Shown here: piece after piece, positions 20,662 to 31,100 of the stretch
Numbering within the stretch: position 1 is the stretch's first letter
Layout: each line of letters begins with the position of its first letter
Source of the DNA: Hypsibius dujardini
Lineage: Eukaryota > Tardigrada > Eutardigrada > Parachela > Hypsibiidae
Reading direction: 5' to 3'
Assembly: GCA_001579985.1 (NCBI GenBank)
Contig: LRSR01007760.1
Location: forward strand, 1 to 40,141
DNA: 40,141 nt
Made by a program: the position numbers and the translations under genes
Notes under the pieces: model-generated
Seen by the model: only the letters and a program-made list of their open reading frames with translations
The model's database searches: none
Told to the model about the DNA's origin: nothing

Positions 20662-22190
20662 ATGTTATTTATTGCGAATATTCACACTACAGACATTCCA
20701 TCTCAGTTTGTGACCCAAGTTCAACCCATAAACAATGTGGTTGAAGACCTTATTTATCGAACATTATCCCCAAAAAATTGTTCAACAATTATAATAGATC
20801 AGAACAACTCTAATACGTCGGAAATAATTTTCGATATAGATGGGGACTCAATGTCATGCATTGATTTATCCCAAATTTCCTTTGAATACGATTTAAACGT
20901 ACAAATGTTTGTTGATGGACAGGCTACACAAATTTTAGAAGCACATCCAGTAAATTTTGCTGATAGTTTTCATAGTAGCTGGATTAATACACTTTCAGTA
21001 GATTCTACTGTGGCTAATTGCGGAGCTAGAATTATTGAGTATGTATTAAACTTCAGTCAACAAAATCAAATGATGAACTCTTTGACCTATACTTTAGATG
21101 AAATTCAGACTCAGGGAAGTCTGTATGGTTACTATAACGAAAGTCAAGCTCTAATTAAACATGATTCAAAAAATAGCGCATCTGTAATTGGATGTGATTA
21201 CTTATGGGGAGATACAGCTCTGACAGCAAAATGTACAAATAGTAGCATAGAACGAAAACGAATGCTATTGGCTGCAAATATTAATCAGAATTCCAAACGA
21301 ATTGCATTCAGAATTAATCATCCATTTTTCAATGTGAATGATGTACTTCCACCAAGTTTTGGAATCAGAATTACTATGCAACCACAAAATACGTATACCA
21401 CTTTTATTGCAGACACAATTTCTGTAAAAGTCAATAGTATTGAAAATCCTTTGAAAGGTAAAACTGTAACGTTTAATTCATCAATTTCAAATTTAGTATG
21501 CTTAGTAAGAAGGAAAAAAATTATATTCCCATGCATTAATTGCTTATCATCAATATTTAAATAATACTCCAAGACAAATTAGATACGAAAGACTTTTATA
21601 TCAATCCAGTTTTCTAAGTCAGAATTCAGGTAGCATGATTAATGTGAATATAAAACTTGGAATTAATTCTCAAGTCAATCCGAAAGCACTACTATTCTTT
21701 CTTACTGACACAAATGCAAAGAGTAGCTATGGTACTGATTCTCATTATTTTGTAACAGCTGATGTATTTAAATACTGGATTGATTACAATGGAAAAATAG
21801 TTCCTACTAATAATGATTTAAATCTTAAAATGAATGGCATTTCCAGTAATTATTCTAGAGCCTATCAAATGTTGAAAGAAGCACTTGGGCTTCATCACAC
21901 CGACACGTTAAGCATTAAATATAAAGATGGGACCGTAGGTTCTTGTTATAATAAGAGAAACACGATTTATGGAGTGCCTCTGTCAAATGACCCTGAATAT
22001 GATTCTTTTGAAGGGTCAAGTATGGGAAAAAATAAGGCACAACTACAATTGAATATAATTTTTTTATACCATTGCGGCAAACTATGACTTGCATACGGTA
22101 TTGCTATTTGATGAAATTTTAGAAATAGACTTTGCTAGAAATAAAATGGAAAATATAAGTAATTACTCAAGTCGATTAACAGAAGTTGCT
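20662..22190 (+). pseudogene. Major capsid protein (double jelly-roll, hexon-like), frameshifted
   Basis: The largest structural gene, about 500 codons, starting at 20662 (MLFIANIHTTD), 54 bp after the penton stop. Beta-rich, with WINTLSVDST, FRINHPFF and FGIRITMQPQN segments, and of normal length for a Polinton capsid protein. Two frameshifts: one at the A-run near 21513-21520 (the first frame stops at 21564), one at the T-run near 22060 (the second frame stops at 22087). The third frame continues through FARNKMENIS into the next coding segment without a stop, so the exact C-terminus is unclear. It would form the trimeric capsomers. Confidence 0.78.
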
Positions 22191-22442
22191 ATGCCTACAT
22201 TGGCTGATTTTAACAATGCTAGATATATACAATTTGGAGGAGGACAAATTAGTGGATTTTTCAATAATTTAAAAACAAAAATTGCAGCATTTTTGCCGAG
22301 ATTGTTCAATGCAGTTCAGACATATGCACCTACAGCAATCAAAGGAATAAATATGGCTAATGAATATGCAGGTAAATATTTATCTAATCAACAAGGGAAT
22401 GGGATTACCCCGATAATTAAAAAAAACTCCAGGAAATATTAA
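22191..22442 (+). CDS. pVI-like amphipathic minor virion protein (putative)
   Basis: Begins MPTLADFNNARYI and has a GGGQ/S-G motif that could be a processing site for the adenain-type protease. It is followed by a strongly amphipathic helix (GFFNNLKTKIAAFLPRLF). That arrangement resembles adenovirus-type membrane-lytic minor proteins. It is in frame with the end of the major capsid gene, so it could instead be a capsid C-terminal extension. An A-run near 22420 probably shifts the frame; the alternative frame ends at 22467. Confidence 0.5.
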   Translation: MPTLADFNNARYIQFGGGQISGFFNNLKTKIAAFLPRLFNAVQTYAPTAIKGINMANEYAGKYLSNQQGNGITPIIKKNSRKY

Positions 22443-23206
22443 ACAAATCAAAAGAAAATTATCGTAAAAGAGCAATCAAAGTAAATGAGTTATATCCGCT
22501 CAGTAACAAAAACTTTGATGATTACTATCTTGAAAATGTTTTTTATAAAGGATGTCACGCGAATGATAGAATGGATCCAAAAATGTTGAGAAGAATGGGT
22601 GATTTTATGATTATTAATGTTGATGCTAGTGATTCAAGTGGATCACATTGGTTTTGTTTGAAAAAAACTAAAAGTAACTTGGAATTGTTTGACTCTTGGA
22701 ATTTACCACAAGTCTTATTGGGGGATTATTTTGTTAAAAAAATGAAAAGATTTAAAAAAATTGTAACTATGCCGTTTGCAATACGAAACGAGGATTCAGT
22801 TGATGTAACCTGTGGGTGGCATTGTATAAGTTTCATCAACTCAGAGATGGGTTTATTAGAATATTCTGAATTATTTTTGGAAGATAAGCCAGGACACTAC
22901 CCTGAAATTGAAAAACATAATTTAGAAATCATGAACTCGTTTCTAATTAAAAATATACCTGTTCAAAGACAAGAACTATTTGAAATGTCGCATAACAGTA
23001 GTCCTGTTGAAAAAGAAGCTGAGAAAGAGGTTGATAAAAATATTCTTGATTTACCAGTTGATGATTTAAATAAGTTAGTTCAAGAAAGTTTTAAAAAGGA
23101 ACCAAAAAAGAAAGCAAAAAGGAGGGGAAATATTGTACCGGTTCGTCTTCAAAACAGATATCCAAAACGAGAGAAAAAACCTGTTAAATACTTTGGTATG
23201 GCTTGA
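22421..23206 (+). CDS. Adenain-type cysteine protease (maturation protease)
   Basis: Processes virion proteins. Catalytic His in SGSHWFCL, an acidic partner in LELFDSW, and Cys in VTCGWHC, in the order of the adenain/Ulp1 fold. The sure part starts at ATG 22571 (211 aa). The same frame is open back to 22421 with protein-like sequence (NELYPLSNKNFDDYYLEN) but no ATG, so the original start is probably lost or lies across a frameshift. The C-terminal 60 residues are Lys/Glu-rich with a basic KKKAKRRG tail, longer than the minimal enzyme. It follows the pVI-like segment, whose GGGQ site it may cut. Confidence 0.82.
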   Translation, partial: KKLQEILNKSKENYRKRAIKVNELYPLSNKNFDDYYLENVFYKGCHANDRMDPKMLRRMGDFMIINVDASDSSGSHWFCLKKTKSNLELFDSWNLPQVLLGDYFVKKMKRFKKIVTMPFAIRNEDSVDVTCGWHCISFINSEMGLLEYSELFLEDKPGHYPEIEKHNLEIMNSFLIKNIPVQRQELFEMSHNSSPVEKEAEKEVDKNILDLPVDDLNKLVQESFKKEPKKKAKRRGNIVPVRLQNRYPKREKKPVKYFGMA

Positions 23207-23674
23207 GGAAATTCAAAGAGTCGTGTGTATGTTATTTCTGAAATTATAGTATTGGCTCAAGTTTGAAATAAGATTTTTTTGTACGAGTAACATTTTTCGG
23301 TGTGAATTTGAGTGACAAACGTGGTTACGACTTGATTTGTGGAGTTTGGTTCAAACTTGGGTCAAAAAAGTGGTTCCTACTCGGGCCACAAACTTTTGCT
23401 TCAAAGTTGGAGCAGAAAAGTGGTTTTAATATGGGCCACAAAAAGTGGTTCAAACTTGGTTCAAAAAGGGGCTCCTACTTGGGCCACAAACTTTTGGCTC
23501 AAAGTTGGGTCAGAAAAGTGGTTTTAACTTGGGCCCATGTGGCAGCAGTACTGTGTGTTGAGAAAGTCATCCTTGCCTTTTGCATTGTTACGTGGCATTA
23601 CCCTATCATTATCACTACCTCATCCCCCCTCCCCCTGTCAACAATCCTAGTTTTGAGAGTTGAAGTCTGGTAAA
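23207..23674. other. Polinton right non-coding region
   Basis: No gene. Contains the right subterminal motif array (23346-23535), whose open frames are artefacts of the repeat, then a C/T-rich stretch ending in CAATCCTAG shortly before the next ATG at 23675. Confidence 0.6.
23346..23535 (-). repeat. Right subterminal array of GTGGTTCnAACTTGG motif
   Basis: About eight units such as GTGGTTCAAACTTGG, GTGGTTCCTACTCGGG and GTGGTTTTAACTTGGG. They are the reverse complement of the motif in the left array (9658-9960). Two larger units (23363-23440 and 23447-23535) repeat the order of words, showing local duplication. With the left array they form matched subterminal inverted repeats outside the terminal repeats. 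Confidence 0.75.
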
Positions 23675-24531
23675 ATGGCAGCAAAAGCAGCAGCAACAAA
23701 AGCAGCCGAAGCAAAAGCAGCAGCAACAAAAACAGCCGAAGCAAAAGCAGCAGCTACAAAAACAGCCAAAGCAAGAGCGGCAGCAGCAGTGGAAGCAAAA
23801 GCAGTAGCAGCAGCAGAAGAAGCAGCCATCTTACATGGGCATCCCCCTAACGAGTGGATTCTATTAATCCAACAGGCTATTGAGAACAGCCCCAAAAGGG
23901 AGACCACCCCCAGAAAGGGGAACACCCCCGGAAAGGAGAACACCCCCGGAGAGGAGAACACCCCCGGAGAGGAGAACACCCCCGAAGAGGAGAACACCCC
24001 TGTATAGGAGTGTAAGCTGAATGTTATTGTGAAGGATATTTTGGGAAAAGACGGTCGACCGACTCATACAACCTCCGATTTTTATCCATCTTATGAGAAA
24101 ATAATTCGGGGCTTTCTGAACAACGCGACACAGCAGGGAAAAAAGATTTTCAGTTTAAATAAGGGTGGTGGGCAGTATTGGAGGAATCTTCTACCAATAG
24201 GAGCAGTTACAGTTGACGAAACTGAGAGGGGGACGTCTGAAGCACCATCTACTTCTGGTAAATTACGAGTTTGTTATTAATTTGTTTTAATTCTAACAGA
24301 ATAATTCGTGTTGTAGCCTTGTCAACTAGTATGAATGTTGGTGTCATTGACGGAGTGAGTGAGGACCTGGCACGATTGAATCAGTATGAGCAATTAGAAC
24401 GGGACTATGCGCGATTAGAACGGAATTATGGAGGATTAGAACGGAATTATGGAGGATTGGAACGGGAGAACCAGCGATTGGAAGGGGAGAACCAGCGACT
24501 GAATCAGGAGAACCAGCGACTGAATCAGTAG
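23675..24531 (+). pseudogene. Ala/Lys-rich winged-helix-like protein with leucine zipper; spliced, one stop
   Basis: Starts at ATG 23675. Residues 1-50 are Ala/Lys/Glu-rich 10-aa repeats like a linker-histone tail. GHPPNEWILLIQQAIENSP then resembles the start of an H1/H5-type winged helix (a forkhead relation is less likely). The domain appears split by five 6-aa NTPGEE-type repeats and resumes with KIIRGFLNNATQQGKKIF ... GGGQYW. A TAG at 24005-24007 interrupts the frame. A 59-bp GT-AG intron (24258-24316) joins in phase to an exon ending in six heptads with Leu at each seventh residue. Composition is GC-richer than neighbouring viral genes, suggesting capture from a host. A DNA-binding dimer is inferred. 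Confidence 0.5.
24258..24316 (+). other. Spliceosomal intron in the winged-helix/zipper gene (59 bp)
   Basis: Donor GTAAATTACG, pyrimidine-rich 3' part and acceptor TTGTAG. Removal keeps phase (TCT G|CC TTG) and links the winged-helix-like exon to the leucine-zipper exon. An earlier AG (TTCTAACAG, ending about 24299) would leave only about 40 bp and the wrong phase. Confidence 0.5.
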
Positions 24532-24663
24532 ATTATGACGGAAAAATGAAGAGGATGGGAGGATTGAAATAGTTTTGACAAACGTGGCTAATTTGTTTTT
24601 TTACGCATTCCATCAACTGTCGGGCTATCAATGAATAAAGATCAATTCCAATATGTGTATCTA

Positions 24664-24742
24664 TTGTGGGGGTTTTTACAGGGTTTGTAGGGGTTTTACA
24701 ACATTTGTAAAAATGTGCTGGAACCCCCAGTTACCCACTACT
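24664..24742 (-). repeat. Polinton right terminal inverted repeat (79 bp)
   Basis: Reverse complement of 9335-9413 with three mismatches; ends ...ACTACT at 24742 and is followed by the target duplication CCTGTT (24743-24748). Confidence 0.95.
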
Positions 24743-24788
24743 CCTGTTTGTCTGCCTGCCTGTCTGCCTGCCTGTCTGTTTGCCTGCC

Positions 24789-24827
<39 letters not shown>

Positions 24828-24850
24828 TTGTCTGTCTACCTACCTGCCTT
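24743..24850. repeat. TCTG microsatellite with Polinton target site (right part)
   Basis: Starts with the duplicated CCTGTT and continues as (CTGT/CTGC)n. It is the other half of the microsatellite at 9286-9334, interrupted by the mobile element. Confidence 0.85.
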
Positions 24851-25973
24851 AAAATGACCTACTCACCTTAAAATGATTTTCCTGATGTTCAATGAAGTTT
24901 GATCTCTTCGCCCATTGAAGTAAAAATAAAGCAAAATCATCTCAAGCAGTCATGTCTTGCCTTAATTGAATACATTCAAACGCACCCTGTCTGTTCACTT
25001 TTAACTAGAGTACAGAGTGGATTCAAATTCTGGAATGGTTAAAAATAAAAATATGGTCTCAAATGTCAAGATTTTTCTTCTTGTTTTGAAATATTACAAA
25101 GAAACAAAAATTGCGAAAATTAAGATGGCGGTTAGTATTTCTAATCAACGCCAACTAACTTGAGACGATTTTCAGAGGTGGACTTCGAAACGTCTCTAAT
25201 CGTTTTCTTAAATTAGTTCAATATTAATAATGAATTAAACAATTTATTTCATCGGCGGATCTCCGAAAACTTTTTTTTTACGAAATTTCAAAGTTACGAA
25301 AACACACTGAAATATTCCGCTTTGCTTGATCTCCACAGTTTTTTGATGCTATCTCCCGTTTTCAAATTTAATTGGGAATCCATTGGCATCATCCAAATAT
25401 TTGTTTGACATCAGGGGGCGGAGCTAAATCTGGAAAGCTTCACCGGATTTTTCGGTCGTTTTTGAAAACTGTCCGTAGCTCCGCCCCTTATCTCCGACAA
25501 ACACTCTGTTTTCTAACCGAATCAGCTCTTTTTTAACCAACTTCCGAATTTAAGAGTGAGTTTTTTTGCCCCATCCGTAAATTACCGACCTCCCGGTACA
25601 GCTTGTGTTCACTGCTTTCACTGCGCTTTGGCGGGCCAATTCAATCAATCGCACCATCGAGAAAGTACATTTCTCTTTTCTTGTTTCGGATTATATCAAT
25701 TTCAGGGAGCTTTTATTTTCTCCGGGCACAATTTCCGCACGCAGGAAACAATTCGTAATACAATCAGGCGTCACTTTGTCAACAGTCCCAAAACAACGAT
25801 TGAAACGACGAACCGCAGTTTTACAGAATGAATGGAAGAGAAACTACAGAACAACCAATCAAAGAATACTTGCAAGCTTTATTTTATCCTCAATTTAAGT
25901 TTCTTTTTATTTATATTCCATTTTATCGTGATGAAGGAGCTTTTCAAACTGCCCATGCATTGCTGGACATAGG
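24851..25973. other. Intergenic DNA between the Polinton and gene B, with a palindromic repeat
   Basis: No supportable gene. 25350-25550 holds a foldback repeat of the family seen at 1-624, with paired CAGGGGGCGGAGCT and AGCTCCGCCCC. From about 25820 the sequence resembles 1095-1216 downstream of gene A, marking the start of the duplicated block. The rest (24851-25340 and 25560-25820) is unremarkable. Confidence 0.55.
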
Positions 25974-28131
25974 TCAGTTTTGTGCGATTGAATCGACTAT
26001 CCAGTGAGTGAAGTAGGTGACTTTGGCGTAAACCTAAAAAAAATGGAAAAAAACAGTATATTGCATTAATTAATTAAGCAATTTGAGCATCTGAAAGGAA
26101 TAAGTAAAAGTAACATTTCTCGTTGAAAGAAAACAGTCGATCAATCAATCGATCAATCAGCACGCTCAATCAGTCGATCAATCAGCACGTTCAATCAATC
26201 AGCACGCTCAATCAATCGACCAATCAGCACGCTCAATCAATCGATCAATCAGCACGCTCAATCAATCGATCAATCAGCACGCTCAATGACGTAAATGCAG
26301 TGAATGGGTACTATACCAATCAACCAATCAATCAATCATTCTGCAGTGAAACTTTTGTACGGTAATTTGAAAAATTGAAAATACGCCCAAAAAATAATTC
26401 TTTAGTACCAAAATGGCGAAATAGAAAAAAATATGTTAATAAAACGTATGGGAATATCTAAAACAAATAGTGAGGGGCGATTCTGAATTCGCACGTTGAA
26501 AATCTTCCCAAGTTAGTGGACTTAAGCCCACTGAAAAAAAAAACCTAAACTGAACATCCTCAATAATGAATTTATGATGAATTATTTATTATGAATTTAT
26601 TATGAAAAAATTAATTAGTAACAAAGATTTTTTTACATCCTTAAACATTGCTCGAAACTAACCGCTGGAAGACGTGCCGGTGCGCAACCGTAACCCCAGC
26701 TTGTGACACCGTGAATTTCCCACTGTCCGGCGGCGTTGGGGCACACGTACGGACCCCCCGAGTCACCCTGACAAGTACTGAAACCACCTAAAAAACCAAA
26801 CAGACATTTCGTTATTTCAACAATTTCCAGCTATCCGCGCTAGCGTCGACTCTGGTGATTTAAAACGTGACTTAAAAACAATAAATTTATTCCCTTCTTG
26901 GCTCAAGGGACAATAAAGTACCCAGGGGACTCCATTAGGAAGCTCATTTATTCCTATTTTTGCACTACGGACAAATTAAGTACCCGCAAGGCTTTTTTTC
27001 CAGTCACAGCATAAATAAGTTCCTAATTTGTCCCCTGGCCGAAATAGAGAGCCAAATAAGTTTCTTGTATTACTAAAGGTCTGTACCGTCTGGCGTTGCC
27101 GTGCAAATCATCCGCGGGGTCAGCGCGTATCCGGACTGCTCTCCGATTGTGGTGTTACAGGCGTCAATGGGCATGATGGGCACGTAAACTTGCCGAAGAT
27201 GCTCCGACGTCGGCTCGGAATTGGAGGATATACGACGGCCCCATCCTGGATGAAGGAAATTGTTGTTTCTCATCAACGACCAGAATAAAAATTAAGATAA
27301 TTATTTACGTTTTAATTTAATCATGGATTCAAAAACGGCGTGTTTAAAGACTATTTTAAGCTATGTCGAACAACTCATCCATTTAGTATTCAATAAATGA
27401 ATAAACGTCTGTGTGTCAACCTATTTTGTCTCCTTGTCGATTGTCAGTTTACATAATACAGTGTCTTTCTAATTACTTAATCGTTCGGTAATCGATGATT
27501 GTGACTGTGCGTTTGTTGATCTATTTAAACAGAAATGAGAGTTGTGTTCAGGGCAAATCTTTAGTTTCTTTCATTTTCCCTTGTCAATCTAAGAAACTCT
27601 CATTATCTACGGAGTATGTCAACCTAGAAATTCTACCGATAGGACTCAGGCCTATCAGCTGGACTCTACAGGCATAATATACCTGACGCCATGCACGCGG
27701 TTCCAGGCGCGGGGACAGGAGCATCCGCATGTGGCAGGCAGATCGGGGCGATATTCTTCCGGAACGGAATGTGTTCCCTCAGCTTCAGCAGGCAGACGTC
27801 ATGATCCGTTGGGTTACGTGAAAAATACGGATGACTACGTAGATGTGATGAAAAAATAGAAATAATTATTTTTTATTAAACATTATGTATTTATATATTA
27901 TATTATATATTTATACATAATATATACATATATATTATTTGTATTTATCAACACACACAAAACAATTAAATATTTTTGCGCTTACCAGACAATTTTTTCA
28001 ACTTCAATGCTGATCCCGCCTTCCGATTCGGCGGTCCGCGACATGGTGTGACTGCCGATGCGGACTGTGTAGCCGGTCGCTGGGTTCCAGCCGGTAGAAG
28101 CCGAACTATAGAGAAATATGAAACTCCACAA

Positions 28132-28162
<31 letters not shown>

Positions 28163-31100
28163 CATACTTTTTCTTCATTTTATATTTATAAACGATTTGA
28201 TTTGTTTTTTTGGGGGAAAGACGACAGCTGTTAGGCGTGCAATAAAAGTCCCATTTTATGTCAACTAAAAATTGGGAAACGAAGTTTGAAAAATATTCAG
28301 ACAGTTGCATGAAATTCGCTGTATGAAAATCGTACTTGCGGAAACAATGGGCGGCCGTGAGAATCCACCTGAATGTAAATAACATCACAATGAAATTTCC
28401 GTTTTACGAGCATCAAACAATAATTTTCACACAATCTTACCGGTCGGATATGATTGATCCACCACAAAACTGGAAAATAAGTATTAAAAAAATGTTCGTC
28501 TTACGTATTATTGTCAAACTAACCCTTTTTGAGGAATACGAATCAAATAAAGAACTGGCTTGCAATTACGTTCATTTCCATTATTCAAGCAGCAACATGG
28601 TTGCAGATATCAAACTTTTTCGAATTAATTAATTAGAGTTCCTTAATTAGAATTAATTAGAATTAATAAGAATTAATTATTTGAGAATTAATTAGAATTA
28701 ATTAGAATTAATTAGAATTAATTAGAAATAATTAATTAAAATTAATTAGAATTAATTAGAATTAATTAGAATTAATTAGAATTAATTAGAATTAATTAGT
28801 TAAAATTAATTAGAATTAATTAGAATTATTTAATTAAAATTGAGTCAACTTTTTTTGTTTGTGCAATCTTCTCTTCGATTAATCCAGACAAGGACACGAT
28901 GCAAAGGCATTCTAATGTACCTGACTGCCACTGGGTCGAATGAGAGCAACTTGCCACTGAAAGCAGGAAAAAAACCGTCCGATTATTAACGCGCAAGAAA
29001 TATCAATAATATAAATCGATAAGAAAATTCTCACCGGAAGAGAATTTTTATTTGCAATCACACCTGAAAGAGAAGAGGAAATATCTCGGCGTTTAATTCT
29101 TAAAGTTTCAATCTGAATTAAATTAGAAAAATAATGAGAACACTTAGCGTAACATTCGATTAACCAAAAAGGTAAATTCCTTAACGATTATCTAATCGAT
29201 AATTACATTATTTTCATAATTATTAATATATTGTTTAATTTTTTTATTCGTTTATTAAATAGAAGAACCCTTTAATAATTTCAATTCATTTTGTGCACGA
29301 ATGAGTCTAGCCCAAAAATGTACATCTATATGAGCGATATTTATTGTCGTAATAAATATTTTTAATAATGATTTATTTATCAATTATCACTTATTTATTT
29401 ATTTAATAAAGATAAAACGTAAATTCGTACCTCCAACGATTCGACTGGCTTTGAGTGCGTTCTCTGTGCGAATTGGGAAGTGAGAAACTCCACATCTGAA
29501 AAGGGGAAGAGTGTTCAAAAAATAATGTAGAAAAGCCTGGGCTTGATTGTTTCAAATGTCGGGGCACAAGTCTACAGGCCGTTGATTGTTGATTGCATAA
29601 AAATTTTAATTCTGAAGGAATTTCAGCCATTGATTCTTTGATTGGTTTAACTTTTCATCCTTTCGCGTGGTGCTTGATTGATTTCTTGTGACGCGCATGC
29701 ACTGGCCAAAAAGTTGACCAATCGGAGTTAAAGCTAACCGCTTAGATTTATGGCCACGCGCGCAATGCTGAGTTTTTTAAAGAGAAAGTGTTGTTTCTGC
29801 TTACTCTGGCGCGCAATATTCCCATTTCTCATCGGATCCGTCCGCGCAATCGTTGACGGCGTTGCAGGAGACGTTGGGATGATAGCAGCCGACATTGTCG
29901 TCGCAGGCCAACAGATTCGTCGCACAAGCCAATGTGGTCACTTCGATCAGAAATCCTCGGTAATTGGCCTCGTCGTCGGCAGTGAAAGTGACGTGAATCT
30001 CCTCCGAGTTTCTACGCAAAAACAGCCGAAAGCTTTAAAAAAAGAGGACAACGTTGTCTGAATTGAGGGCGCACCTGATTTCGTAATAGTCCAACTCCGT
30101 TTCATCCTGATCGACTCCGCAAAACTCCTTTCTCACATTGTTGGTGACATCGTGGACGACCAAATTGTCCTCACAACCAGGCCCCAAATCGAACAGAAGG
30201 GACTTCAACTGCACCACCCAATCCCTAGTCAAAAACAGGATGGCAATAATATTAAGATAACAAAAATAAAATCCCTAGTCAAAAACAGGATGGCAATAAT
30301 ATTATGATGAAAAATTGAAATCTGCCGAGACTGCCGAAGAATGAGGAGACGAAGAAAAAGGTTAGCTTACCGGTTCGTTTTTCGGATGATATAATTAGCC
30401 ACATAGCTGTCGTTGTAGTTGGAAGGATAGTTAGGGCTCCGAATGAAATTAACGGCCGCAACTTTCTCCAAAGTAATGATAGGCGTCTGCCACGGCGGTA
30501 AAGTCGGTTCTGGCTCAATTTCGGCATATGTCAAGTCTGCGAAGAAAACGCAGAAAAAACTCCCGTAAGAGTTTATGCATTTAAATATTATTAAATAATA
30601 TCATTTCCTCATCAATCTAATCTTAATTAAAAATTTAAAAAAATATATAAATGAAAAGAAAATTTCACAGTAAAATGTCCTATTTAATATTATTTCATTA
30701 TTATTATATTTAAAAAAATATATAAATGAAAGGAACATTTCACAGTAAAATTTCATTTTTTTTCTGGAATTTCAAAGAGTAAACGCGTACTGATTCGCCA
30801 GCCGGTTCCGGCGATTCCGTAATCGGAGCAGAACTCAACCACGGCGCGATTTCTCCGTACAGTCTGGGCCCTGGGCGGCAGAGTGTTTCCACAAAAAGGT
30901 CCTGTCCAAAGGAAAAACGGGATAAATCCAAAAAAAAACCAATGCACCCTCAAAGGTTCGGTGATTGATGACGTCATACCGAATGCGGGAGACGCAGTGC
31001 TCCGACAAGCTCGTGAGGTGGAGAGACTATTGTTGGTAGCTAGAGCGTTAACGAAAAATTACAATTATATAGAGACATCGAAATGTTTGTTAAAAAAAAC

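Larger units (their letters stand above)
9335..24742. mobile_element. Polinton/Maverick element (adintovirus-like endogenous virus), 15,408 bp
   Basis: The ends are 79-bp inverted repeats with three mismatches, starting 5'-AG and ending CT-3', flanked by the 6-bp duplication CCTGTT. This end structure and duplication length are diagnostic for Polintons. The cargo matches: DNA polymerase B, retroviral-type integrase, FtsK/HerA-type packaging ATPase, adenain-type protease, penton-like and hexon-like capsid proteins, plus accessory genes. Length is within the usual 15-20 kb. The base composition is much more AT-rich than the host exons. Several genes have stops or frameshifts and one has a nested transposon, so this copy is probably defective. 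Confidence 0.95.

Noticed and set aside
23302-23673. Plus-strand open frame with GSKKWFxLG repeats
   Set aside because: It follows the subterminal motif array and has no start context; the motif is better read as DNA repeats because it recurs inverted at the other end.
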